From NCBI RefSeq assembly GCF_009789075.1, contig NZ_WNXQ01000012.1, positions 41,104 to 105,103 of the forward strand: DNA of 64,000 nt, given 5' to 3'. The translations under genes and the position numbers were made by a program. The notes under the pieces were generated by a model, which searched no databases, had not been told where the DNA came from, and was given only the letters and a program-made list of their open reading frames with translations. Of the stretch, positions 35,242-43,840 are shown one piece after another (position 1 is the first letter of the stretch; every line of letters begins with the position of its first letter). This DNA is from Pseudooceanicola pacificus. Its GTDB lineage: Bacteria; Pseudomonadota; Alphaproteobacteria; Rhodobacterales; Rhodobacteraceae.

Positions 35242-38130
35242 CTACTCCCCCGTCGCCGGCGTCAGCATCGGGCGCAGCAGGGCCAGGGGATGGGCCTTCA
35301 GCGTCAGGCGGGTGGCGACAAAATCCTCCACCACCTCCTCTCCCAGGGTCATCTGCGGCAGCAGCGCGGCGGGTTCGGCGATGCCCTCGCCATCCATGTC
35401 ACCGGCAAAGAGCGGCAGCTCGCGCCCCGGGGCCAGGGCCTTGGCCTCCCACAGTGCCGCGCGCCGGGTCAGGCCCAGCCCGGCAAAGGCATCCGCCTCG
35501 GCCAGCCGCTCCAGCATCGCGGGCGGCACCCCGGCGCGACGCCAGACATCGCCGACCGAGCGGTACCCGTTGCCGCGCGCGGCCGAGATCCAGTCGCATT
35601 CCGCCGAGGACAGCCCGCGCACCTGGCGGAACCCCAGCCGCAGGGCCAGCGCCCCGCTGTCCGAACGTTCCATCACATTGTCCCAGTACGAGGCGTTCAC
35701 ATCCACCGGCAGCACCTCGACCCCGTGTTCGCGCGCGTCCCGCACGATCTGCGCCGGGGCGTAGAAGCCCATCGGCTGAGAGTTCAGGAGCGCGCAGGCG
35801 AAGATGGCGGGGTAATGCCGCTTGATCCAGGCCGAGGCATAGACCAGCAGCGCGAAACTGGCCGCGTGGCTTTCGGGAAAGCCGTAGCTGCCGAAGCCCT
35901 CGATCTGGCTGAAACAGCGGTCGGCGAAGGCCTCGTCATAGCCGTTGCGCGCCATGCCCTTCATGAACCGCGTGCGGAAATCCGACACGTTGCCGTGCTT
36001 CTTGAAGGTCGCGAGCGAGCGGCGCAGCCGGTCGGCCTCGTCCGGGGTGAAGCCCGCGCCGATGATCGCGATCTGCATCGCCTGCTCCTGAAACAGCGGC
36101 ACGCCCAGCGTCTTGGCCAGCACCTTGCCCAGCTCGTCCGAGGGGAACTGCACCGTCTCCTCGCCATTGCGGCGGCGGATATAGGGATGCACCATATCGC
36201 CCTGGATCGGCCCGGGGCGGATGATCGCCACCTCGATCACCAGGTCGTAGAAGTTGCGCGGCCGCATCCGGGGCAGGAAGTTCATCTGCGCCCGGCTTTC
36301 CACCTGGAAGACCCCGATCGTGTCGGCCCGGCAGAGCATGTCGTAGACCTGCGGATCCTCGGGCGGGATGGTGGCAAGCGAATGGCGCAGCCCTTCGTGC
36401 CGCTCCAGCAGGTCCATCGCCTTGCGCAGGCAGGACAGCATGCCAAGCGCCAGCACATCGACCTTGAGGATGCCCAGCGTGTCGATATCGTCCTTGTCCC
36501 AGCAGATGACGGTGCGGTCCTCCATCGTGGCATTCTCGATCGGGACCAGCTCGTCCAGCCGGCCCTCGGTGATGACGAAGCCGCCGACATGCTGGCTGAG
36601 GTGGCGGGGAAAGCCCTCGATCTCGTGCACCAGATCCATCGTCTGGGCCAGGCGCGGGTCGGTCGGGTCAAGCCCGATCTCGCGCATCCGCTCGTGCTGC
36701 ATCGCCTCGGAGGAGAAGAAGCCCCAGAGCTGCGAGGAAATCGCCGAAATGGTGTCCTCGGTCAGGCCCATGACCTTGCCGACCTCGCGGATCGCCCGCT
36801 TGCCGCGGTAATGGATCACCGTGGCGCAGAGGCCCGCGCGGTGGCGGCCATAGCGTTCGTAGATGTGCTGGATCACCTCCTCGCGCCGCTCGTGTTCGAA
36901 ATCCACGTCGATGTCGGGGGGCTCGTCGCGCGCCTCGCTGACGAAACGTTCAAAGACCATGGTGCCGATCTCGGGCGAGACCTCGGTCACGCCCAGGCAG
37001 TAGCAGACCACCGAATTGGCCGCCGATCCGCGCCCCTGGCACAGGATCTCGCGCGAGCGGGCATATTGCACGATGTCATGCACGGTCAGGAAATAGGGTT
37101 CGTATTTCAGCTTGGCGATCAGGGCCAGCTCATGCTCCATCAGCGCCTTCACCCGGTCGGGCGCGCCATGCGGATAGCGCCATTTCAGCCCCGCCCGGGC
37201 GAGACGCGTCAACCGGCCCGAGGGCGTCTCGCCCCCCGCGATCTCGGAGGGATATTCATAGCGCAGCTCGTCGAGCGAGAATCCCAGCCGGGCGGCCAGC
37301 GCGCCGGCGCGCTCCACCGCGTCTTCGTGGCGGACAAAGATGCGGCGCATCTCGGCCTCCGAGCGCAGGCGCTGTTCGGCATTGGCCAGCGCCGCGCGGC
37401 CCAGCACGTCGACCCGCGTGCCGGTGCGGATCGCGGTCAGCACATCGGCCATCCGGCGGCGGCGGGCATGGTGCATCAGCGGCCGGGCCGAGGCGAGCGT
37501 GGGCAGGCCCATCTCCTCGGCCAGCCGGGCCAGCGCGGCAAAGCGCGCGGCGTCGCGCCCGTCATAGGCCGGGGCCATCAGCAGATGCACCCGGCCGGGC
37601 ATGGCGCGGGTGACGCGGGCCGCGGCGCGGCGCCAGTCGCGGGCCGCCTCGCCGCGCCGGGCCGGATGCAGCAGGGCCTGCAACCCTTCGGTCCCGGTTT
37701 CGATCAGGTCGCCCAGCGTCAGATCGCAGCGCCCCTTTCCGGCCCTGAGCCGCCCGCGCGAGATCAGCCGGCAGAGCCGCCCCCAGCCGGCCCGCGTCTC
37801 GGGCAGCAGGGTCAGGTCGGGCCCGTCGGCAAAGGTCATCCGCGCGGCGGGGATCAGCCGGGGCGTGGCCAGCGGCGGCGGCGGCGGGGTGCCGGGCGGC
37901 GCGGGGGGGCCGATGAGGCCATGTGCCGCGTCGAAATCCAGCCGTTCCCTGACCTTGCGGGCGACCTCGCGCGCGGCGGCATGGGCCCGCACGATGCCCG
38001 CGACCGAATTCTCGTCGGCCACGGCCAGGGCGGGCATGCCCAGCTCGGCGGCGCGCAGGATGTACTCCTCGGGGTGGGAGGCCCCGGTGAGGAAGGAAAA
38101 GTTCGAGGTGGCGCAGAGTTCGGCGAACAT
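35242..38130 (-). CDS. dnaE2: Error-prone DNA polymerase DnaE2 (ImuC), short C-terminus
   Basis: Polymerase III alpha-like translesion enzyme of 962 residues. It opens with a PHP domain ('FAELCATSNFSFLTGASHPE'), then the palm core with 'ILCQGRGSAANSVVCYCLG' and the acidic catalytic motif 'PDIDVDFEHERREEV', and ends at 'AHPLALLRPMLTPATGE'. The C-terminal OB-fold region that follows this point in longer family members is missing. No imuA or imuB lies beside it. The start at 38130 fits the family N-terminus better than 38148. It sits between inverted repeat blocks. It may be truncated or a clade-specific short form. Confidence 0.9.
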   Translation of the reverse strand: MFAELCATSNFSFLTGASHPEEYILRAAELGMPALAVADENSVAGIVRAHAAAREVARKVRERLDFDAAHGLIGPPAPPGTPPPPPLATPRLIPAARMTFADGPDLTLLPETRAGWGRLCRLISRGRLRAGKGRCDLTLGDLIETGTEGLQALLHPARRGEAARDWRRAAARVTRAMPGRVHLLMAPAYDGRDAARFAALARLAEEMGLPTLASARPLMHHARRRRMADVLTAIRTGTRVDVLGRAALANAEQRLRSEAEMRRIFVRHEDAVERAGALAARLGFSLDELRYEYPSEIAGGETPSGRLTRLARAGLKWRYPHGAPDRVKALMEHELALIAKLKYEPYFLTVHDIVQYARSREILCQGRGSAANSVVCYCLGVTEVSPEIGTMVFERFVSEARDEPPDIDVDFEHERREEVIQHIYERYGRHRAGLCATVIHYRGKRAIREVGKVMGLTEDTISAISSQLWGFFSSEAMQHERMREIGLDPTDPRLAQTMDLVHEIEGFPRHLSQHVGGFVITEGRLDELVPIENATMEDRTVICWDKDDIDTLGILKVDVLALGMLSCLRKAMDLLERHEGLRHSLATIPPEDPQVYDMLCRADTIGVFQVESRAQMNFLPRMRPRNFYDLVIEVAIIRPGPIQGDMVHPYIRRRNGEETVQFPSDELGKVLAKTLGVPLFQEQAMQIAIIGAGFTPDEADRLRRSLATFKKHGNVSDFRTRFMKGMARNGYDEAFADRCFSQIEGFGSYGFPESHAASFALLVYASAWIKRHYPAIFACALLNSQPMGFYAPAQIVRDAREHGVEVLPVDVNASYWDNVMERSDSGALALRLGFRQVRGLSSAECDWISAARGNGYRSVGDVWRRAGVPPAMLERLAEADAFAGLGLTRRAALWEAKALAPGRELPLFAGDMDGEGIAEPAALLPQMTLGEEVVEDFVATRLTLKAHPLALLRPMLTPATGE

Positions 38131-38142
38131 GACGGAGAGTAT

Positions 38143-38157
38143 ATTCATGTTTTGTTC
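38143..38157. promoter_or_regulatory. Degenerate LexA-like box at the dnaE2 start
   Basis: ATTC-N7-GTTC (38143-38146 and 38154-38157) differs by one base from the alphaproteobacterial LexA box GTTC-N7-GTTC. It overlaps the upstream ATG at 38148, which supports translation from 38130 instead. DnaE2 is normally SOS-induced. Confidence 0.45.
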
Positions 38158-38324
38158 TCATTGGGAGTCCGTTGCTGCGGCCCCGACCTCCGCCCCTGCG
38201 CTCACAGAGGCCCACATCCCCGCCAGAGTGCGGGGTGGCTGGCGGGCAGGACCCTGTCCCCCGGACAGGAGTCGCGGCCCGGACGGGGAGACGGCAAGGC
38301 CGGACATCGAGACGACAGCACGGG

Positions 38325-38574
38325 CCTTGCGCAACTGACGAGGGCGGAGGGGGCCCAGGCCAACCGTTATTCGCAGTGCCCCCGACGCGAGACGCGGCGG
38401 CCGGGTGAGACATCGCCCCCGTTGTCCGGGGACAGCGCAATTGACGAAGGCGGCAGGGGGCGCTGCCCCCGCCCGCGCTGCGCGCGGACTCCCCCGGGAT
38501 ATTTCGGGCCAGAGGAAGCCGGGGAACCGGCACCAGGCTTCATCTCGTCCAAAATACTCCCGCCGGAGGCGGAC
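38325..38574. repeat. Composite intergenic repeat block right of dnaE2, includes copy B of the 119-bp repeat
   Basis: Bases 38456-38574 are the near-exact inverse of 11692-11810. Bases 38325-38485 are the inverse of the block left of dnaE2, sharing GACATCGCC, GTCCGGGGACAGCGCAATTG and GCAGTGCCCCCGACGCG elements. The gap from 38149 to 38812 holds no gene. Confidence 0.85.
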
Positions 38575-38812
38575 CCGCGTGACGCCTCGATCCGCGCCCG
38601 GCCCCCGCGGGGGACCCGCGGCGACAGGACCGGCTGCCCCCTGCTGCCGGGGGCGCGGGCGCGGCGGTTGGCCGGTTGCCAGAAAAGGTCCACAACCTGC
38701 CGGGTGCCTGTCACGCTTATGCCGCGATAGCAGGCGAGAGTTCCGGCAAGAGCCGCGCGGACGGGGCCTCCCGCTTGCGCTGTCCGACGTGGCCGTGCAA
38801 GAGAGAGGCGAG

Positions 38813-39421
38813 ATGGCGAGCTTTGAATACCGGGTTGTCCCGGCACCGACGCGTGGGTTGAAGGGACAGGGCATCAAGGGCCCCGATGGACGCTTTGCCA
38901 ATGCGCTCGAGGACGTCATGAACGAGATGGCCGCCGAGGGCTGGGAATACCAGCGAGCCGAGACGCTGCCCTCGGAAGAGCGCAGCGGGCTGACCTCGAC
39001 CACCACGACATTCCGCAACGTTCTGGTGTTCCGCCGCCCCCGCGCCAGCGATCCCGCGCCCTACCAGCCGCGCCTGCTGGAACAGCCCGCCGAGGCCCGC
39101 CCCCTGGCCCTGCCCGAACCGCGCCGGGTCGACAACGGGGTCGAGGATACCGACCTGCTGGACGACAGCTTTGCCGAGACCCTGCGCCGCCGTGCCGCAC
39201 AGCTGCTGGGGCGCAAACCCGCCGATGCCACCCTCCCCGACACCGCCCCTGCCGCGGACACCGGCACAGACACCAGCACTGGCACTGGCACTGGCACTGG
39301 CACTGGCACTGGCACGGACGGCACATCCGATGGCGCAGCGACCACGCCGGAGGCACCGCAGAACGGCCCTGCCCCCCGCGTCAACGGATCGGCCGCGCCT
39401 GGCCCCGCCACCGAAGGCTGA
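38813..39421 (+). CDS. DUF4177 protein with low-complexity tail
   Basis: Protein of 202 residues. The N-terminal 70 residues form a DUF4177 domain ('ASFEYRVVPAPTRG', 'EMAAEGWEYQRAETLPSEE'), a small fold of unknown function. The rest is Pro/Ala-rich and includes a run of alternating Thr-Gly (about 158-168) encoded by a hexanucleotide GGCACT-type tandem repeat near 39280-39315. That repeat could change length and so alter the tail. An AGAGAGG site precedes the ATG. Confidence 0.8.
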   Translation: MASFEYRVVPAPTRGLKGQGIKGPDGRFANALEDVMNEMAAEGWEYQRAETLPSEERSGLTSTTTTFRNVLVFRRPRASDPAPYQPRLLEQPAEARPLALPEPRRVDNGVEDTDLLDDSFAETLRRRAAQLLGRKPADATLPDTAPAADTGTDTSTGTGTGTGTGTGTDGTSDGAATTPEAPQNGPAPRVNGSAAPGPATEG

Positions 39422-39462
39422 CACGGACCGCGCGGGGCGCAGCCAGGCGCCCTGCCCCGGTT

Positions 39463-39720
39463 TCAGGCGTCGAGGTCCAGCGCCAGCGCGTGGATTCGGC
39501 CGATGATCTCGGGGCCAAGCGCCGCATGCACCGAACGGTGCCGCGCGATGCGGCTTTGCCCGGCCAGCGCGGGCGCGCGCATGCGGACGCGGAAATGGCT
39601 CTCTCCGCCCTCCTGGAACCCGGCATGGCCGCGGTGGCTTTCGCTCTCGTCCAGCACATCCAGTTCGCGGGGCGCAAAGGCCTGCTCCAGCCGGGCGCGG
39701 ATCTCTGCCGTAACACTCAT
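39463..39720 (-). CDS. bolA: BolA family protein
   Basis: Protein of 85 residues with the BolA fold: 'IRARLEQAFAPRELDVLDES' then the conserved 'SHRGHAGFQEGGESHFRVRM' stretch and 'HRSVHAALG'. His residues in these two motifs are the usual iron-sulfur ligands when BolA pairs with a monothiol glutaredoxin. It is divergent from a J-domain gene; the bolA-dnaJ pair is common in Rhodobacterales, usually near cobS and cobT. Confidence 0.95.
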   Translation of the reverse strand: MSVTAEIRARLEQAFAPRELDVLDESESHRGHAGFQEGGESHFRVRMRAPALAGQSRIARHRSVHAALGPEIIGRIHALALDLDA

Positions 39721-39794
39721 CTTTTTTCTCCGGGCCTCTTCAATCTCGACGCAGACAGTCTAAACTGCATCCCCTGACTCGGAAAGGATTGCGT

Positions 39795-40424
39795 ATGGCC
39801 AAGACTGATCCATTCGGATTCGACATGTCCGTCTCCTCGGCCAAGAAGAAGTCGACCAAGGGGCGGCGCGGCATGACCGGTGCGTCCGAGACCTCGACCC
39901 GTGTCTGCGAACACCCGGGCTGCGAGGAAGCGGGAAAATACCGTGCGCCCAAGGCGCCAGACGTGCTGGACGACTATTTCTGGTTCTGCCGCGACCATGT
40001 GCGCGAGTACAATCTGAAATGGAACTTCTTTGACGGAACGACCGAGGCCGAGCTGAACGCCCAGGCCTCGAAGGACAGGGTATGGGAACGCCAGACCCGG
40101 CCGATGGGCGATCCCGAGGCCAGGGCCTGGGCACGCCTGGGCATCGAGGACCCGCACCAGGTGCTGGGCGACAATGCGACCCGCAACCCCGGGCGCAACA
40201 CGGCCGCCGCGCAGACCCGCCGCCTGCCGCCGACCGAACGGCGCGCGATCGAGGTGCTGGAGGCCAAGGACCACTGGTCCAAGGCCGAGGTGCGCAAGGC
40301 CTACAAGTCGCTGATCAAGGTGCTGCACCCCGACATGAACGGCGGCGACCGCAGCCAGGAGGAGCAGCTGCAGCTTGTCGTCTGGGCCTGGGACCAGATC
40401 AAGGACAGCCGCAACTTCAAGTGA
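39795..40424 (+). CDS. J-domain (DnaJ) family protein
   Basis: Protein of 209 residues. The C-terminal 60 residues are a J domain ('EVLEAKDHWSKAEVRKAYKS' then the HPD motif in 'LIKVLHPDMNGGD'), which stimulates Hsp70 ATPase. The N-terminal part has a Cys/His cluster ('RVCEHPGCEEAGKYRAPKAP' and 'WFCRDHVREYN') that may bind zinc. A TTG at 39789 is in frame, but AAGGA lies at good spacing for the ATG at 39795. This type is often linked to cobS, and could assist cobaltochelatase assembly. Confidence 0.92.
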   Translation: MAKTDPFGFDMSVSSAKKKSTKGRRGMTGASETSTRVCEHPGCEEAGKYRAPKAPDVLDDYFWFCRDHVREYNLKWNFFDGTTEAELNAQASKDRVWERQTRPMGDPEARAWARLGIEDPHQVLGDNATRNPGRNTAAAQTRRLPPTERRAIEVLEAKDHWSKAEVRKAYKSLIKVLHPDMNGGDRSQEEQLQLVVWAWDQIKDSRNFK

Positions 40425-40460
40425 GCAACCGGCGCCCCGCTGGACGGGGCGCCCCGTTGC
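40425..40460. terminator. Bidirectional hairpin between J-domain and cyd genes
   Basis: GGCGCCCCG (40431-40439) pairs with CGGGGCGCC (40445-40453), with outer GCAAC/GTTGC arms, in the gap between convergent genes. No strong T run. Confidence 0.55.
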
Positions 40461-40466
40461 CGCCCC

Positions 40467-40568
40467 CTAAAGGCCCAGGGCGGCCCGGATCGCCATCGCG
40501 ACAAGGGTGACGGCCCCGACGCCCGCCAGCCACAGCAGCAGGAACCACAGTGCGCGGCGGCCCCACAT
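40467..40568 (-). CDS. DUF2474 small membrane protein of the cyd operon (CydX-like)
   Basis: A 33-residue peptide, MWGRRALWFLLLWLAGVG followed by one membrane helix and 'RAALGL'. It matches DUF2474, the short protein that follows cydB in cyanide-insensitive-type oxidase operons, comparable in role to CydX. Its ATG overlaps the cydB stop as TGATG. It probably stabilises the oxidase complex. Confidence 0.8.
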   Translation of the reverse strand: MWGRRALWFLLLWLAGVGAVTLVAMAIRAALGL

Positions 40569-41593
40569 CAGTGGTACCCCTTCTCCGGGTCCAGCTTGCC
40601 CCGGAACACCCAATAGGCATAGGCGGTGTAGCCCAGGATCATCGGCAGCAGCACCACGGCGCCCGCCAGCATGAAGGCCTGGCTCTTCTCGGGCGCGGCG
40701 GCGTCGTAGAGCGTCACGTCGGGCGGCACGATATGGGGCCACATCGACAGGCCCAGCCCGACAAAACACATGCCGAAAAGCGCCAGCCCCAGCACGAAGG
40801 GCAGCCAGTCGCGCCCCCTGTGCTGCAGCGATCGCGCAAGCAGCACCACGATCGCCGCGACCCCCACGGGCACCGGGGCGGCGATCAGCATCGACGGCCA
40901 GGTGAACCAGCGCAGGTAGTATTCGGCCTCAAGGAACGGCGTGGCGATCGAGATCGCGATGACGAAGCCCACCGTCGCCAGCCCGATGCCGCGCGCCAGG
41001 TGGCGGAAGGGGCGCTGGTCCTCGCCCTCCAGCTTCAGCACCAGCCAGCAGGCGCCCAGGAAGGCATAGCCGGTGACCACCGCCGCCCCGCAGAGCAGGG
41101 TGAAGGGCGTCAGCCAGTCCCACCAGCCGCCGGCATAGGCGCGGCCCTCGACCTCGATCCCCTGCACCAGGGCGCCCAGCATGATGCCCTGGGACAGGGC
41201 CGCCACGAAGGACCCGCCAAAGAAGGCCCTGTCCCAGAGGGTGCGGCCCCGCAGGGTTTCGGCCCGCCAGCGGAATTCGAAGGCGACGCCGCGAAAGATC
41301 AGCGCCAGCAGCATCGCGATCACCGGCGGGTAGAGCGCGGGCATCAGGATCGCATAGGCCATCGGAAAGGCCGCCATCAGCCCGCCGCCGCCCAGGACCA
41401 GCCAGGTTTCGTTCCCGTCCCAGACCGGCGCGACCGAGTTCATCATCAGGTCGCGCGACCGCTTTTCCGGGAAAAACGGGTAAAGGATGCCGATGCCCAG
41501 GTCGAACCCGTCGAGCACCACGTAGATATAGACCGACATGGCCAGCAGAACGGCCCAGACAAGCGTCAGGTCGAGGTTTACCGCAAGGCTCAT
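40568..41593 (-). CDS. cydB: Cytochrome bd-type quinol oxidase subunit II
   Basis: Integral membrane subunit of 341 residues with about eight helices. 'YVVLDGFDLGIGILYPFF' and 'APVWDGNETWLVLGGGGLMAAFPMAY' are the CydB hallmarks. It supports heme packing and proton uptake in the quinol oxidase. Its ATG overlaps the cydA stop as ATGA, and DUF2474 follows. The length (341) is at the shorter end, as in the cyanide-insensitive branch. Confidence 0.96.
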   Translation of the reverse strand: MSLAVNLDLTLVWAVLLAMSVYIYVVLDGFDLGIGILYPFFPEKRSRDLMMNSVAPVWDGNETWLVLGGGGLMAAFPMAYAILMPALYPPVIAMLLALIFRGVAFEFRWRAETLRGRTLWDRAFFGGSFVAALSQGIMLGALVQGIEVEGRAYAGGWWDWLTPFTLLCGAAVVTGYAFLGACWLVLKLEGEDQRPFRHLARGIGLATVGFVIAISIATPFLEAEYYLRWFTWPSMLIAAPVPVGVAAIVVLLARSLQHRGRDWLPFVLGLALFGMCFVGLGLSMWPHIVPPDVTLYDAAAPEKSQAFMLAGAVVLLPMILGYTAYAYWVFRGKLDPEKGYH

Positions 41594-42996
41594 GTCGCGT
41601 CCTCCTGCATGGCGTGGCGTCCGGCGGCGTGGGTCGGGCCCTCATCCTGCTTGGGGCCGTCCTCGCCCCGCTGCGGGGCCTTGGCCATCAGGCGCAGCAG
41701 GTAGATGACCCCTGCCCCGAAGACCGCGAAATAGACCACGATAAAGGCGATCAGCGAGGTGCCCACGGCCAGCGCATCCAGCGGCGAGGCGCTGTCTTCC
41801 GTGCGCATCAGCCCGTAGACCGTCCAGGGCTGGCGCCCGACCTCGGTGGTGATCCAGCCCGCCGTCACGGCGATCAGACCCGACGGCCCCATCAGCACCG
41901 CCGCCCGGTGCAGCCAGGGCGAATAGAACAGCCGCCCGCGCGCCCGGGCCCAGAGCGACCAGAGCCCCAACCCCAGCATGGCAAAGCCCAGAGCCACCAT
42001 CACGCGGAAGGACCAGAAGACGATGGCCACCGGCGGCTCGTCCTCGTCCGGCACGGTGTCGAGCCCGTCCAGCGGCGCGTTCAGGTCGTGTTTCAGGATC
42101 AGCGACGACAGTTTGGGGATCTCGATCGCATGGCGCATCTCGCCCGCGTCCTGATCCGGGATGCCGAACAGGATCAGCGGGGCGCCGTCGGGGTAGCTTT
42201 CGAAATGCCCCTCCATCGCCATGACCTTGACCGGCTGGTGTTCCAGCGTGTTCAGCCCGTGCGCATCGCCGATGACGATCTGCAGCGGGGCGACGATGGC
42301 CGCCATCCACATCGCCATCGAGAACATGCGCCGCACGCCCCGGTTGTCATGCTCGCCGCGCAGCAGGTGCCAGGCCCCGACCCCGCCCACGATCAGCGCG
42401 GTGGTCAGATAGGCCCCCGTCAGCGCATGGGCCAGCCGGTAGGGAAAGCTGGGGGTAAAGACGATGGCCATCCAGTCGGCGGGCAGGAACTGGCCGTTCT
42501 CGCCGATCAGGTGGCCCTGCGGCGTGTGCATCCAGGAATTGACCGAGATGATCCAGGTGGCCGAGATCGCGGTGCCCACGGCCACCAGCGCGGTCGCCGC
42601 CATATGCAGCCCGTCGCCGACCTTGTCGCGCCCGAAGAGCATGATGCCCAGGAACCCCGCTTCCAGGAAGAAGGCGGTGAGCACCTCATAGGCCATCAGC
42701 GGCCCGATCACCGGCCCCGCCCTGTCCGAGAAGACCGACCAGTTGGTGCCGAACTGGTAGGACATCACGATGCCCGAGACGACGCCCATGGCAAAGGTCA
42801 CGGCGAAGATCTTGATCCAGTAGTTGAAGAGGCGCAGATAGGTTTCCTGCCGCGTCCTCAGCCACATGGCGTTCAGCACCGCCAGGAACGAGGCCAGCCC
42901 GATCGAGAAGGCGGGAAAGATGAAATGGAAGGCAACGGTAAAGCCGAACTGGATTCGCGCCAGCGTGACCGCATCAAACCCCAGGAATGTGTCCAT
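41590..42996 (-). CDS. cydA: Cytochrome bd-type quinol oxidase subunit I, CIO branch
   Basis: Heme-bearing membrane subunit of 468 residues. His24 in 'VAFHFIFPAFSIG' corresponds to the b595 ligand position; the 'SYQFGTNWSVFSDRAG' and 'GWITTEVGRQPWTVYG' segments are family hallmarks. The quinol-binding Q loop is of the short type, which marks the cyanide-insensitive oxidase group. With cydB it reduces oxygen without pumping, useful at low oxygen or under respiratory stress. The upstream gap of 334 bp lacks a clear regulatory motif. Confidence 0.96.
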   Translation of the reverse strand: MDTFLGFDAVTLARIQFGFTVAFHFIFPAFSIGLASFLAVLNAMWLRTRQETYLRLFNYWIKIFAVTFAMGVVSGIVMSYQFGTNWSVFSDRAGPVIGPLMAYEVLTAFFLEAGFLGIMLFGRDKVGDGLHMAATALVAVGTAISATWIISVNSWMHTPQGHLIGENGQFLPADWMAIVFTPSFPYRLAHALTGAYLTTALIVGGVGAWHLLRGEHDNRGVRRMFSMAMWMAAIVAPLQIVIGDAHGLNTLEHQPVKVMAMEGHFESYPDGAPLILFGIPDQDAGEMRHAIEIPKLSSLILKHDLNAPLDGLDTVPDEDEPPVAIVFWSFRVMVALGFAMLGLGLWSLWARARGRLFYSPWLHRAAVLMGPSGLIAVTAGWITTEVGRQPWTVYGLMRTEDSASPLDALAVGTSLIAFIVVYFAVFGAGVIYLLRLMAKAPQRGEDGPKQDEGPTHAAGRHAMQEDAT

Positions 42997-43330
42997 CTCG
43001 CGCCCCGCTGTCCGTGTTCCCTATCCCTGACATAGTCACACGGGCGGCTGGATCACGGCTCTGCGACAATCCGCTCGCCCCTGGGCCGGAGATGGCCGGG
43101 AGGCGCCGAAACGCAGGGGAAAAACACAGGGGAAACGGGTGTTCGGCGGATCGCGCGCGCCATTGCGACAGATCAACGCAGACGGTGGGCAGAGCCGCGA
43201 CTTTCGGCGTCACCGGGTGGCGGCAGCCGGTCCCTGCCGGAGGCGGGGACCGGAGCATCGAGCAAGGCCGCATCGCGGCCTTTCCTCTGGATCGGGCCAA
43301 TGGAACTGGCCACAGGGTCGGGCCCGGCGC
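42997..43330. other. 334-bp intergenic region upstream of cydA
   Basis: No gene is seen. Besides the presumed cydA promoter near 43000-43060 it contains a hairpin with arms AAGGCCGC (43264-43271) and GCGGCCTT (43275-43282) around an ATC loop, about 50 bp past the osmC stop, which may end that transcript. A second GC-rich inverted repeat lies near 43229-43255. Confidence 0.5.
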
Positions 43331-43753
43331 TCAGGCCAGGGTGGCGTTCATCGTGATCTCGGCGGTCAGCAGTTTCGAGACGGGGCAGCCCGCCTTGGCC
43401 TTGCCTGCCGCCTCGGCAAAGGTCTCGGCGGTGGCCCCGGGGATCCTGGCGGTGACCTCCAGGTGAACCTTGGTGATGGTGAACCCGCCGTCCTTCTGCT
43501 CCAGCGAGACGGTGGCCTTGGTCGCGATCTCGTCGGCAACCAGGTCGTACTCGCCCAGGATATTGGACAGGGCCATCGAGAAGCAGCCCGCATGGGCCGC
43601 GCCGATCAGCTCTTCAGGATTGGTGCCGGGGCCGTCCTCGAACCGGGTGTTGAAGCCGTATTGCGCCTTGTCGAGAATGCCCGACTGCGCCGAAACCGTG
43701 CCCTTGCCGGTCTTGAGGTCGCCGGACCAGACGGCGGAACCGCTGCGTTTCAT
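43331..43753 (-). CDS. OsmC family peroxidase
   Basis: Protein of 140 residues. 'GPGTNPEELIGAAHAGCFSMAL' carries the first redox Cys of the OsmC/Ohr fold and 'KAKAGCPVSKLLTAEITMNA' the second; Arg/Glu partners are nearby. OsmC reduces organic and inorganic peroxides. The start at 43753 follows an AGGAG site. It is the last of a set of oxidative-stress genes lying downstream of an ECF sigma factor on the same strand. Confidence 0.94.
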   Translation of the reverse strand: MKRSGSAVWSGDLKTGKGTVSAQSGILDKAQYGFNTRFEDGPGTNPEELIGAAHAGCFSMALSNILGEYDLVADEIATKATVSLEQKDGGFTITKVHLEVTARIPGATAETFAEAAGKAKAGCPVSKLLTAEITMNATLA

Positions 43754-43840
43754 GAAAGACTCCTGTCGTTCGGAAAAAGTGAAGGGCGGCCCATGTGACC
43801 GCCCTGTGCGCAACGCGCATCCCTGCCTTCGGGTTCCGCC

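Noticed and set aside
35071..38730. Plus-strand open frame of 1219 codons opposite dnaE2
   Set aside because: Antisense shadow of a clear polymerase gene; sequence is repetitive in His, Gln and Arg and has no recognisable domain.
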